Source of the DNA: Rhodovarius lipocyclicus
GTDB taxonomy: Bacteria > Pseudomonadota > Alphaproteobacteria > Acetobacterales > Acetobacteraceae
Length of the DNA: 64,000 nt
NCBI RefSeq assembly: GCF_009900765.1
Contig: NZ_JAAABL010000009.1
Location: 1-64,000, forward strand
Reading direction: 5' to 3'
In this document: piece by piece, positions 45,611-53,226 of the stretch
How positions within the stretch are numbered: the first letter of the stretch is position 1
Layout: every line of letters begins with the position of its first letter
Position numbers and translations under genes: made by a program
Notes under the pieces: model-generated
What the model saw: only the letters and a program-made list of their open reading frames with translations
What the model was told of the DNA's origin: nothing
Databases searched by the model: none

Positions 45611-46582
45611 TTAATCGTTCCTTTTCAGCACTTCCCGGTTGATCACCATGTCGGGGTCCAGCTCGCCCTTGAAGTGCCCGACAATGCTCTCGACGCAGGA
45701 AAGCCCCATGCGGCGCATGCACTGCACGGTGGCCGCCGCGCTGTGCGGCGTCACGATCATGTTGGGCGCGTGCAGCAGCGGGTTGCCCGGCTTCACGGGT
45801 TCATCCCAGAACACGTCCACCCCGGCGGCGGCGATATGGCCGGAGGTCAGCGCATCGGCCAGCGCCTGTTCCTCCACCAGCGTGCCGCGGGCGGTGTTGA
45901 TGAGGCGCGCGCCCTTCTTCATGCCGCCCAGGAAGGCGCTGTTCACCATGCCCCGGGTTTCGGCGTTGGAGGGGCAGTGCACCGTCACCCAATCCGCCTG
46001 CGCCAGCCCTTCCTCCAGCTTCACGGGCGTGTAGCCTTGGCCGACGATGGTGTTGCGCGGCACGTAGGGATCGTGGACCAGCACCTGCATGTCGAAGGCG
46101 CTGCACAGCTTCGCCACCTTGCCGCCGATGCGGCCGAACCCCACGATCAGCACCTTCTGCCCCGCCAGGTCCCAGCAGGTGGGCACGTCGGTGTTAGTCC
46201 ATTTGCCGGCGCGGGTGTTGGTGTCGAAGGTGGGCAGTTGCTTGGCCAGGCTCAGCATCAGCGCCAGCGCGTGCTCGGCCACCGACAGGGCGTTGGCCAG
46301 CGCGGTCACGGTCAGCGGAATGCCGCGCTTGGTCAGTTGCGGCACGTCCACCGCGTCATAGCCCACGCCATGGCGGGCCACGATGCCGAGCTTCGGCGAG
46401 ATGGAGAGGAAGTCCTCATTGATGGGCGTGGCGCGCACGATGATCGCGTCGCCCTCGGCCATGGCCTTTTCCAGCGCGCCCCGGTCGTCGGGGTTCACGG
46501 ATTCCCAGGTGTAGCCGGGCTCGGCCTCGATGCGGGCGATGGCGTCCTGATGGACGCCGCGCAGCAGAACGATATGGGGCAT
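45611..46582 (-). CDS. D-isomer-specific 2-hydroxyacid dehydrogenase
   Basis: A 323-residue NAD-dependent dehydrogenase of the SerA/PGDH-like family, without the regulatory ACT domain. NAD motif VGFGRIGGKVA, substrate/cofactor segment NTARGTLVEEQALADAL with the conserved Arg, and the catalytic His in TPHSAAAT are visible. The 9-nt gap to the decarboxylase beta-subunit gene shows an operon. A dehydrogenase of this family, (S)-sulfolactate dehydrogenase SlcC, works just before sulfopyruvate decarboxylase in sulfolactate breakdown, so oxidation of a 3-substituted lactate to the matching pyruvate is a reasonable inference, not proof. Confidence 0.9.
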   Translation of the reverse strand: MPHIVLLRGVHQDAIARIEAEPGYTWESVNPDDRGALEKAMAEGDAIIVRATPINEDFLSISPKLGIVARHGVGYDAVDVPQLTKRGIPLTVTALANALSVAEHALALMLSLAKQLPTFDTNTRAGKWTNTDVPTCWDLAGQKVLIVGFGRIGGKVAKLCSAFDMQVLVHDPYVPRNTIVGQGYTPVKLEEGLAQADWVTVHCPSNAETRGMVNSAFLGGMKKGARLINTARGTLVEEQALADALTSGHIAAAGVDVFWDEPVKPGNPLLHAPNMIVTPHSAAATVQCMRRMGLSCVESIVGHFKGELDPDMVINREVLKRND

Positions 46583-46591
46583 CGGGGTTCC

Positions 46592-47191
46592 TTATTCGAA
46601 AGCGGCCTGGGGGCCGAGCATGGCTTCGCGCATCCGCGCCTGCAGCACCGCGCCCTCTCTCGGGGGCAGCACGAGCGGCAGGGAGGCCGCGTCGATCTTC
46701 GCCAGCGCGAAGACCAGGCCGGATTTCGCGTGGATGGCGCGGCGCAGGGCGGGCACGTCCTCGGGCGTGTTCACCCGCTGGGTGGTCTTGAAGCCGGCGC
46801 CCTGGGCCATGGCCACCAGGTCCACGCCGTGATGGGTCGCGGTTTCCTGCATGCCGGTCTCGCCGTAATGCTCGTTGTCCAGCACCAGGATGGTCAGGTT
46901 GCGGGGCGCCTTCACCGCGATGGTGGCCAGCGCGCCCACGCCCATCAGCATCTCTCCGTCGCCAGTGATGACCAGCACGGGGCGTTCCGGCTGCGCCAGC
47001 GCGATGCCGAGGCCGATCATCGCCGCCCCGCCCATGCCGCCCCACAAAGGCAGGTTCAGGGGCGTGTCGCCCACCGCCGTGATGTCCCAGGCGGGGGCGC
47101 CGAGCCCCGCCACCACCGCCAGGTCGCCCCGGCCTTCCAGCACCGCGCCCACCAGCGCGCGGCGATGCAGCTTGCCGCTTTCCGTCAGCAT
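46592..47191 (-). CDS. TPP-dependent decarboxylase, beta (TPP-binding) subunit, sulfopyruvate/phosphonopyruvate type
   Basis: The 199-residue protein is the C-terminal half of a split thiamine-diphosphate decarboxylase. The TPP motif runs from GDGEMLMGVG (residues 77-86) to LDNEHYGET (about 106), and the beginning LWGGMGGAAMIGLGIALA is typical of ComE. It would pair with the adjacent alpha subunit to form the active site. The split layout at this length is that of ComDE, sulfopyruvate decarboxylase, and is also seen in some phosphonopyruvate decarboxylases; which substrate is used cannot be decided here. 4 nt separate it from the alpha-subunit gene. Confidence 0.87.
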   Translation of the reverse strand: MLTESGKLHRRALVGAVLEGRGDLAVVAGLGAPAWDITAVGDTPLNLPLWGGMGGAAMIGLGIALAQPERPVLVITGDGEMLMGVGALATIAVKAPRNLTILVLDNEHYGETGMQETATHHGVDLVAMAQGAGFKTTQRVNTPEDVPALRRAIHAKSGLVFALAKIDAASLPLVLPPREGAVLQARMREAMLGPQAAFE

Positions 47192-47195
47192 GGGC

Positions 47196-47735
47196 TCAGT
47201 CCTTCCCGAACGTCTTGGCGCCGATGATCCGCTGCCCGATCAGGGTGGCGGTGGGGCGATAGGTGTTGAAGGCGAATTTCAGCGTCGCCTCCACGCTAGC
47301 GCCGATGTCCTCTGCCTTGTCGGCGCGGTTCACCAGCGTGCCCATGGCTTCCAGCACGGTCTGGGTCGCCTGGCCCATCGGCACCTGGGCCGGGTTGAAT
47401 TCGCCATAGTCGCCGCGCATCGTCACCAGCATGGGCATCGGCGTGCGGTGCAGGGCCCCCAGGCTGAGCATGTTGATGCAATTGCCGACGCCGGAGGACT
47501 GCATCAGCAGCACGCCGCGCTGCCCGCCCAGCCAGCCGCCGAGCATCATGGCCACGCCCTCCTCCTCGGTCGTGAGGGTGACGACGTTCATGTCGTTGTC
47601 GGCGATGCAGCGCTTGATCAGGCGCGAATGCCCGGCATCGGGCACCAGCGCCACCTGCCGGACGTTATACTGCTTCAGCAGCGCATAGATGGTTTCTGGC
47701 CAATCGGTGGCCGCACTTGTCGTCGTGCTCACCAT
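47196..47735 (-). CDS. TPP-dependent decarboxylase, alpha (PYR) subunit, sulfopyruvate/phosphonopyruvate type
   Basis: The 179-residue N-terminal half of the split enzyme, ComD-like. The PYR domain carries the glutamate that activates TPP in TLTTEEEGVAMMLGGWLGG (residues about 54-72) and the strand RQVALVPDAGHSRLI. GVGNCINMLSLGALHRTPMPMLVTMRGDYGE is a family landmark. ATG 47735 starts the operon; the longer open frame to 47882 overlaps the divergent eutB start and is rejected. The 73 bp to eutB must contain both promoters. Confidence 0.87.
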   Translation of the reverse strand: MVSTTTSAATDWPETIYALLKQYNVRQVALVPDAGHSRLIKRCIADNDMNVVTLTTEEEGVAMMLGGWLGGQRGVLLMQSSGVGNCINMLSLGALHRTPMPMLVTMRGDYGEFNPAQVPMGQATQTVLEAMGTLVNRADKAEDIGASVEATLKFAFNTYRPTATLIGQRIIGAKTFGKD

Positions 47736-47808
47736 TTCCCCCGGTCTTGCTTGTCCGGACAGCTTCCCGCCGCTGGCGTGGCTTGTCCAGAGCGGGCAGG
47801 ATGGCGCC

Positions 47809-49164
47809 ATGGCATTCGCGCACACATTGGGCGGCACACGATACGTGTTCGAGGATCTGCGCGCGCTGCTCGCGCGGGCCACGCCCTTCCGCTCCGGCGA
47901 CGCGCTGGCCGGTGTCGCGGCGGGCAGCGCGGCGGAGCGCGTGGCCGCGCAATACGCGCTGGCCGACCTGCCGCTGCGGCATTTCCTGCATGAGGCCGTG
48001 GTGCCCTATGAAGCCGATGACGTCACGCGCCTGATCCTGGACACGCATGACAGCGCGGCCTTCGCGCCCGTGGCCCACCTGACGGTCGGCGGCCTGCGCG
48101 ACTGGCTGCTGGGCCAGGCGGATACGGCGGCGCTGACGGCCCTCGCCCCGGGCCTGACGCCGGAGATGGTGGCAGCCGTCAGCAAGATCATGCGCATCAG
48201 CGACATGGTGCAGGTGGCGCAGAAATGCCGGGTGACCACGCGCTTCCGCAACACCATCGGCCTGCCGGGGCGGCTGTCGATCCGGCTGCAGCCCAACCAC
48301 CCGACCGATGACGCGCGCGGCGTGGCCGCCGCCGTGCTGGACGGGCTGATGATGGGCGCGGGCGATGCCGTGATCGGCGTGAACCCCGCCACCGACAATA
48401 TCGAGACGGTGCAGCGCCTGCTGTCCATGCTGGACGAGGTGCGGGACCGTTTCGACATCCCCACCCAATGCTGCGTGCTGTCCCACGTCACCACCACCCT
48501 GCTGGCGATGGAGCGCGGCTCGCCGGTCGATCTGGTGTTCCAGTCCATCGGCGGCACCCAGGGGGTGAATGAGAGCTTCGGCGTCTCGCTGGCCTTGCTG
48601 GGGGAGGCGCATGACGCCGCCCGTGCCCTGAAGCGCGGCGAGAACGTGATGTATTTCGAGACCGGCCAGGGCAGCGCGCTGTCGGCCAACGCGCATCACG
48701 GCGTGGACCAGCAGACGATCGAGGCCCGGGCCTATGCCGTCGCGCGCCGCTACGCGCCCTTGCTGGTGAACACGGTGGTGGGCTTCATCGGCCCCGAATA
48801 CCTGTTCGACGGCAAGCAGATCCTGCGCGCGGGGATGGAGGACCATTTCTGCGGCAAGCTGCTCGGCCTGCCGATGGGGGTGGATGTCTGCTACACCAAC
48901 CACGCCGAGGCCGATCAGGATGACATGGACACGCTGCTGACCTGCCTGGGCGTCGCGGGCGTGACCTACATCATGGGCATCCCGGGCGCGGATGACGTGA
49001 TGCTGGCGTACCAGTCCACCTCCTTCCACGACGGGATGTATGCGCGCGCGGTGCTGGGCAAGCGCCCGGCGCCGGAATTCGAGGCCTGGATGGACCGCAT
49101 GGGCATCGGCGCCGGGGAGGCCATCCCCGCCGCCCTGTCGCCCGCGCTGATCGGCCTGGCATGA
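47809..49164 (+). CDS. eutB: Ethanolamine ammonia-lyase large subunit
   Basis: The 451-residue large subunit of the adenosylcobalamin-dependent lyase converts ethanolamine to acetaldehyde and ammonia. The TIM-barrel active-site segments are visible: RFRNTIGLPGRLSIRLQPNHPTDDARG, DAVIGVNPATDN, QCCVLSHVTT, FQSIGGTQGVNESFG and MYFETGQGSALSANAHHGVDQQT. Length matches EutB. There is no eutA reactivase and no microcompartment shell gene nearby, as in other proteobacteria with simple eutBC. ATG 47809 is selected; the frame is open from 47689. The stop overlaps eutC by 4 bp. Confidence 0.96.
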   Translation: MAFAHTLGGTRYVFEDLRALLARATPFRSGDALAGVAAGSAAERVAAQYALADLPLRHFLHEAVVPYEADDVTRLILDTHDSAAFAPVAHLTVGGLRDWLLGQADTAALTALAPGLTPEMVAAVSKIMRISDMVQVAQKCRVTTRFRNTIGLPGRLSIRLQPNHPTDDARGVAAAVLDGLMMGAGDAVIGVNPATDNIETVQRLLSMLDEVRDRFDIPTQCCVLSHVTTTLLAMERGSPVDLVFQSIGGTQGVNESFGVSLALLGEAHDAARALKRGENVMYFETGQGSALSANAHHGVDQQTIEARAYAVARRYAPLLVNTVVGFIGPEYLFDGKQILRAGMEDHFCGKLLGLPMGVDVCYTNHAEADQDDMDTLLTCLGVAGVTYIMGIPGADDVMLAYQSTSFHDGMYARAVLGKRPAPEFEAWMDRMGIGAGEAIPAALSPALIGLA

Positions 49165-49886
49165 GCCAGCTTCCCAGCAGCCTGCGCCGCTTCACCCCCG
49201 CCCGGGTGGGGCTGGGCCGTGTCGGCACCGCGCAGCCGAGTGCGGCGCAGCTCGCCTTCAACGCCGCGCACGCCGCGGCGCGGGACGCGGTGTGGTCGGT
49301 GCTGGATGTGCCGGCGCTGGAGGCCGCGCTGCCGCCGCCCGTGCTGCGCGTGCGCAGCCAGGCGCGGGACCGGCGCGAATACCTGCTGCGCCCCGATCTG
49401 GGCCGCAGGCTGCACCCGGATGATGCCGCGATGCTGGCCGATCACAAGGCGCCCGGCAGCCTGGTCTTCCTGGTGGCGGATGGGCTGTGCGCCACGGGGG
49501 TGCAGGCGCATGCCCCCGCGCTGATCCGCGCCGTGGCCCCCCTGCTGCCCCTGCCGTTGGGCCCGGTGGTGGTTGCCGCCCAGGGCCGCGTGGCGCTGGG
49601 CGACGCGGTGGCCGAGGCGCTGGGGGCCGCCGCCGTCGCCGTATTGATCGGGGAGCGCCCGGGCCTGTCGGCGCAGGATTCGCTCGGCTGCTATCTGACC
49701 TGGGCGCCGCGCATCGGCCGCACCGACGCCGAGCGCAACTGCATCAGCAATATCCGCCCCGAGGGCATGCCCCCCGCCGAGGCCGCGCCGAAACTGGCCT
49801 GGCTGGTCCGCGCCGCGATGGAGCAGGGTGAGACGGGGGTGGCGCTGAAGGATGAATCGCCCAACCTGCCGTTGCTCGGCCCATGA
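49161..49886 (+). CDS. eutC: Ethanolamine ammonia-lyase small subunit
   Basis: The 241-residue small subunit completes the B12-binding site of the lyase. Family segments include RFTPARVGLGR, LAFNAAHAAARDAV, LRVRSQARDRREYLLRPDLGRRL, VVAAQGRVALGDAVAEAL, LIGERPGLSAQDSLGCYLTW and RNCISNIRPEGM. The length is slightly below that of E. coli EutC (295) because the N-terminal extension is missing, as usual for organisms without the microcompartment. Overlaps of 4 bp on both sides couple it to eutB and arfB. Confidence 0.96.
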   Translation: MSQLPSSLRRFTPARVGLGRVGTAQPSAAQLAFNAAHAAARDAVWSVLDVPALEAALPPPVLRVRSQARDRREYLLRPDLGRRLHPDDAAMLADHKAPGSLVFLVADGLCATGVQAHAPALIRAVAPLLPLPLGPVVVAAQGRVALGDAVAEALGAAAVAVLIGERPGLSAQDSLGCYLTWAPRIGRTDAERNCISNIRPEGMPPAEAAPKLAWLVRAAMEQGETGVALKDESPNLPLLGP

Positions 49887-50302
49887 TCCAGGTCACGCGC
49901 CGCATCCGCCTGGATGAGAAGGAGCTGGAGGAGGATTTCCTCCGCGCCTCCGGCCCTGGCGGGCAGAATGTGAACAAGGTGGAGACGGCGGTGCAGCTGC
50001 GCTTCCCGCTCGGCACCAGCCCCAGCATCCCCGAGGATATCCGCCCCCGCGCCATCGCCCTGGCGGGCGGGCGGATGACGAAGGATGGCGTGCTGATCAT
50101 CACCGCCCAGCGCTTCCGCACGCGGGAGCGCAACCGGGTGGACGCGCTGGAACGCCTGCTGGAACTGCTGCGGGAGGCCGCGAAGCCGCCCCCGCCCATC
50201 CGCCGCGCGACCAAGCCGACCAAGGGCAGCAAGGAACGCCGGCTGGCCGGGAAGGCGAAGGATTCGGCGACGAAGAAGATGCGGCGGGCGCCGATGGATT
50301 GA
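49883..50302 (+). CDS. arfB: Peptidyl-tRNA hydrolase ArfB (ribosome rescue, GGQ)
   Basis: The 139-residue rescue factor hydrolyses peptidyl-tRNA on ribosomes stalled at the end of broken messages. The catalytic loop SGPGGQNVNKV (GGQ at about residues 25-27) is intact, and the basic C-terminal tail (RRATKPTKGSKERR...KKMRRAP) that enters the empty mRNA channel is present, both needed for ArfB (YaeJ). It overlaps eutC by 4 bp, so a housekeeping rescue factor is translated from a catabolic message here. Confidence 0.95.
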   Translation: MIQVTRRIRLDEKELEEDFLRASGPGGQNVNKVETAVQLRFPLGTSPSIPEDIRPRAIALAGGRMTKDGVLIITAQRFRTRERNRVDALERLLELLREAAKPPPPIRRATKPTKGSKERRLAGKAKDSATKKMRRAPMD

Positions 50303-50309
50303 GGCGGGC

Positions 50310-51479
50310 TCAGCTCTCCGCCTTCTCCCGGTAGATCGCCAGGACTTCCTCGGCCGCATAGAGGCGGTTGCGGGCATAACCCGTGCGCTCACGCAGGATG
50401 CCCGCTTCCTGCAACTGCCGCACGGCCAGGGCCGCGGCGGGGAAGGAGACGCCGAGCTCCGCGCTCAGGCGTTTCACCGTCAGCACCGGATAATGCGGCA
50501 GCAGGTCCAGCGCGCGCCGCGCGGCCGAGCCGGCGCGGAAGACCCGCCGGGCCCGCCATTCCGCGCCCAGCGCCTGCAGCCTGGCCTGGGTGCGGACCAG
50601 CGCATCGGCGGTGGCGGCCACGGCCTCCGCCAGGAAGCCCACCGGCACATGCCATTCCAGCCGCTGCTGCGCCGCCTGCAACGCCTGCATGTAGTCCGCC
50701 CGGTGCGTCTCGATATAGGGCGAGAGATACAGCGGCACCTGGCCCTCGGCGGCCATCATCAGCGGCAGCAGCAGGCGCCCCACCCGGCCATTGCCGTCAC
50801 GGAAGGGGTGGATCGCCTCGAAATGGGCATGCGCCACGGCCATGCGGGTGACCAGCGCCTGGTGCTGACCCAGCGGGTCGTCCTCTCGGCGCAGGTAGCG
50901 CAGCTGGTCCTCCAGGCAGGCGGCGACCCGCGCCGGCGGCGGTGGGTTGAAGATGGAGCGCCCGATATCCCCCCCGCCGCCGATCCAGACCACCTGTTCG
51001 CGCAGGGCGCCGGGCAGGTCGCGATAGTCCGGGTCATGCGCCATCACCTGGCGGTGCAGCTCCTCGATCAGGGGGCGAGTGAACAGGGCCGGTCCCTGGC
51101 TGCCAGCGAGCGGCAGCAAGGCCTGCAAGGCCAGCGCGTAATCGCGCACCTGCATGGAGGGGCCGGGTGGCGGTGCCTCCGCTTCCTCGGTGCCCAGCAG
51201 CTCGTCCAGCGTGCTGTGGGTGCCTTCCACCGCGCTGGAGCTCACGGCCTCCTGCCGGGGCAGGATGCGGCTGATGAGGAAGGTATCGGGCAGGGTGCCG
51301 GCCAGGGCCTGGATACGGGCCAGGGCCCCCGCCGCCCGCTGCAACGCCGGCAAGGCGGGCAGCAGGTCCAGCATCCCGGTCGGCGGTGGCGGCGGCACCA
51401 CCCCATAGGCATGGCCATGGGGCGGCGGCAGCCGTTCCAGCCTGTTCAGGATGGCGGGGCAGAGCCTGGAGCGGTCCAT
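50310..51479 (-). CDS. Fic family protein (class II) with C-terminal winged helix
   Basis: A 389-residue Fic-domain protein, probably an AMP-transferase (or another phosphotransferase) on protein hydroxyls. The catalytic motif HPFRDGNGRVGR starts at His224. An N-terminal inhibitory motif SSAVEG (residues 80-85) fits [S/T]xxxE[G/N] of class II Fic proteins and should block ATP until relieved. The last 70 residues form a winged-helix domain (VLTVKRLSAELGVSFPAAALAVRQLQEAGIL), as in many DUF4172/Fic-HTH proteins, so it may bind DNA, perhaps its own promoter, which carries nested palindromes. The start at 51479 is the only ATG that fits. Single gene, no antitoxin next door. Confidence 0.93.
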   Translation of the reverse strand: MDRSRLCPAILNRLERLPPPHGHAYGVVPPPPPTGMLDLLPALPALQRAAGALARIQALAGTLPDTFLISRILPRQEAVSSSAVEGTHSTLDELLGTEEAEAPPPGPSMQVRDYALALQALLPLAGSQGPALFTRPLIEELHRQVMAHDPDYRDLPGALREQVVWIGGGGDIGRSIFNPPPPARVAACLEDQLRYLRREDDPLGQHQALVTRMAVAHAHFEAIHPFRDGNGRVGRLLLPLMMAAEGQVPLYLSPYIETHRADYMQALQAAQQRLEWHVPVGFLAEAVAATADALVRTQARLQALGAEWRARRVFRAGSAARRALDLLPHYPVLTVKRLSAELGVSFPAAALAVRQLQEAGILRERTGYARNRLYAAEEVLAIYREKAES

Positions 51480-51483
51480 AACC

Positions 51484-51557
51484 TTGAATATGGCACGCTT
51501 TGGCTGGTCATGTTAAAGGTTATTTGGTCAACCTTTAATTCTGGCCGCCATATTCAA
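51484..51557. promoter_or_regulatory. Nested palindromes in the fic promoter region
   Basis: Outer arms TTGAATATGGC (51484-51494) and GCCATATTCAA (51547-51557) are perfect 11-mers; inside them TTAAAGGTT (51513-51521) and AACCTTTAA (51530-51538) are perfect 9-mers with an 8-nt gap. AAGGTT occurs four times in the region counting both strands, one copy touching the fic start codon. The stretch is AT-rich against its surroundings. The layout suggests an operator for a dimeric regulator, possibly the winged-helix domain of the Fic protein itself. It also lies next to the 3' end of hpnM. Confidence 0.65.
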
Positions 51558-51559
51558 CC

Positions 51560-52162
51560 TTACCCCAGCAGCGTATTCGCCCGCCGCGTCAATTCCTGCG
51601 TCAACCGCGTCGCCCCGCCCTCACGGATCAGCCCCGCGAATTCGCTGCGCCGGCTGGCCAGCTCGCTGATGGTGCCGGTCAGGTACACATCCACCACGTG
51701 CCCGTTGCGCACCAGATAGCTCAGCACCACCGGATCCTGCCCGCCGGTGCGGTTCAGGGTGCTGCGCACCAGCTGGTCGTTGTTCGGCAGGCTCTGCACG
51801 CCCTGGGTGGTGAAGGTCTCGCCCGCGAAACCGTCGAACCGCGCGGCGTAGGTGGCGATGGACCAGCGGGAGAACGCCTCGGTCAGCGCCTGCTGCTCGG
51901 TGGGGGAAAAGCCGGTCCAGGGCGGACCCACGGAAATGCGCGTCATCGCCGCCAGGTCGAACACCTGGGACATCACCGGGGCCAGCCTGTCATACCGGCC
52001 GCGTGGGCCCAGGCGCTGGGCGTTGCGCATGATATCCAGCAGCGTGGCGTGGAAGGTTTCGATCACCGCCGCCGGGCTTTGCGCGCGGGCCGGAAGGCCG
52101 GACAGCGGCAGGCTGAGCAGGGGAAGGCCCATCAGGGCCGTGCGTCGGGACAACATGAACAT
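51560..52162 (-). CDS. hpnM: MlaC/Ttg2D-family periplasmic protein, probably HpnM
   Basis: A 200-residue exported protein of the MlaC (ABC toluene-tolerance auxiliary) family, which carries lipids between membranes. Leader MLSRRTALMGLPLLSLPLSGLPARA, possibly Tat-type; mature part with the family pattern VIETFHATLLDIMRNAQRLG, YDRLAPVMSQVFDLAAMTRISVG, and PTEQQALTEAFSRWSIATYAARF. HpnM, found in hopanoid loci, is the member expected beside hpnA, which lies 68 bp away in divergent orientation; it is thought to help move hopanoids. The start is uncertain: ATG 52162, ATG 52156 or GTG 52177. It could instead be a general mlaC, but no other mla gene is close. Confidence 0.8.
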   Translation of the reverse strand: MFMLSRRTALMGLPLLSLPLSGLPARAQSPAAVIETFHATLLDIMRNAQRLGPRGRYDRLAPVMSQVFDLAAMTRISVGPPWTGFSPTEQQALTEAFSRWSIATYAARFDGFAGETFTTQGVQSLPNNDQLVRSTLNRTGGQDPVVLSYLVRNGHVVDVYLTGTISELASRRSEFAGLIREGGATRLTQELTRRANTLLG

Positions 52163-52230
52163 AAATATAGCATTCACCCTGGAATGAATCGAGGGTGGAC
52201 CCCGGCGCCGCGTCGCGCCACAAGGCTGCC

Positions 52231-53226
52231 ATGCACGAAAGCTTCACCACGCTGCTGACAGGGGGCACTGGCTTCCTGGGCTGTTCCGTGGCCCGGGCGC
52301 TGGTGGCCCGCAGCCACCGCGTCGTCGTCCTCGCCCGGCCGGAGACCCCGCAGAAGGTGCTGGAGGGCGTGCCCGTCGCCTTCGTGCCCGGCGACCTCAC
52401 GGACCACCGCTCCCTGAGCCTGGCGCTGGAGGGCTGCGACGCCGTCATCCATTGCGCGGCCGACTACCGCATCTTCGTGCCCGACCCCGCGCGCATGTTC
52501 GCCGTGAATGTGGACGGCACCCGGGCGCTGATGCAGGCCGCGCTGCGGGCAGGGGTGCGGCGCATCGCCCATGTCTCCTCCGTCGCCACGCTGAAGCCGC
52601 GCGCGGACGGCGCCCCGGCCACCGAGGCCGATGCCGCCACCCCCGAACAGGCCATCGGCCCCTACAAGCGCAGCAAGACCGAGGCCGAGCGCCTGGTGGA
52701 GCGCATGGTGGCCGAGCAGGGCCTGCCGGCGACCATCGTGAACCCCTCCACCCCCATCGGCCCGCGGGACCGCCGCCCGACGCCCACCGGGCGCATCATC
52801 CTGGAAGCCATGCGCGGCCGCATGCCGGCCTATGTCGAGACCGGGCTGAACCTGGTGCATGTCGAGGATTGCGCGGCGGGCATCGTGACGGCGCTGGAAC
52901 GCGGCGCCATCGGGGAACGCCACATCCTGGGCGGCCAGGACGTGACCCTGGCCGAACTGCTGGGCCATATCGCGAAGCTGAAGGGCCGCCGCGCCCCCTT
53001 CCGCCTGCCGCGCGCGCCGCTCTACCCCATGGCCTGGGTGGCCGAGCAATGGGGCCGGATCGCGGGCACCGAGCCGATGCTGACGCTGGATGGCCTGCGC
53101 ATGGCCGAAAGCCGGATGTTCTTTTCCGCCGCCCGCGCGCGCGACGTGCTGGGTTTCTCGGCACGCCCTTGGCAACAGGCGGTCGAGGAAGCGATGGCCT
53201 GGTTCGAGGCGGAGGGCATGCGGTGA
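52231..53226 (+). CDS. hpnA: Hopanoid-associated sugar epimerase HpnA
   Basis: A 331-residue extended SDR/NAD-dependent epimerase. NAD motif GGTGFLG (residues 11-17), HCAADYRIFV, NVDGTRALMQAAL, SSVATL and the active-site Tyr145-x-x-x-Lys149 (YKRSK) are present, with the HpnA-typical PSTPIGPRDRRPTPTGRII stretch. It is thought to act on the sugar part of extended hopanoids. It overlaps hpnB by GTGA and belongs to the hpnA-hpnB-shc set. ATG 52231 is preferred; 12 more in-frame residues upstream lack support. Confidence 0.94.
   Translation: MHESFTTLLTGGTGFLGCSVARALVARSHRVVVLARPETPQKVLEGVPVAFVPGDLTDHRSLSLALEGCDAVIHCAADYRIFVPDPARMFAVNVDGTRALMQAALRAGVRRIAHVSSVATLKPRADGAPATEADAATPEQAIGPYKRSKTEAERLVERMVAEQGLPATIVNPSTPIGPRDRRPTPTGRIILEAMRGRMPAYVETGLNLVHVEDCAAGIVTALERGAIGERHILGGQDVTLAELLGHIAKLKGRRAPFRLPRAPLYPMAWVAEQWGRIAGTEPMLTLDGLRMAESRMFFSAARARDVLGFSARPWQQAVEEAMAWFEAEGMR

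Noticed and set aside
45348-45614. Plus-strand open frame ending in Phe/Lys-rich sequence
   Set aside because: It is antisense to the PrpD-family gene and its Lys/Phe-rich tail is simply the AT-rich palindromes.
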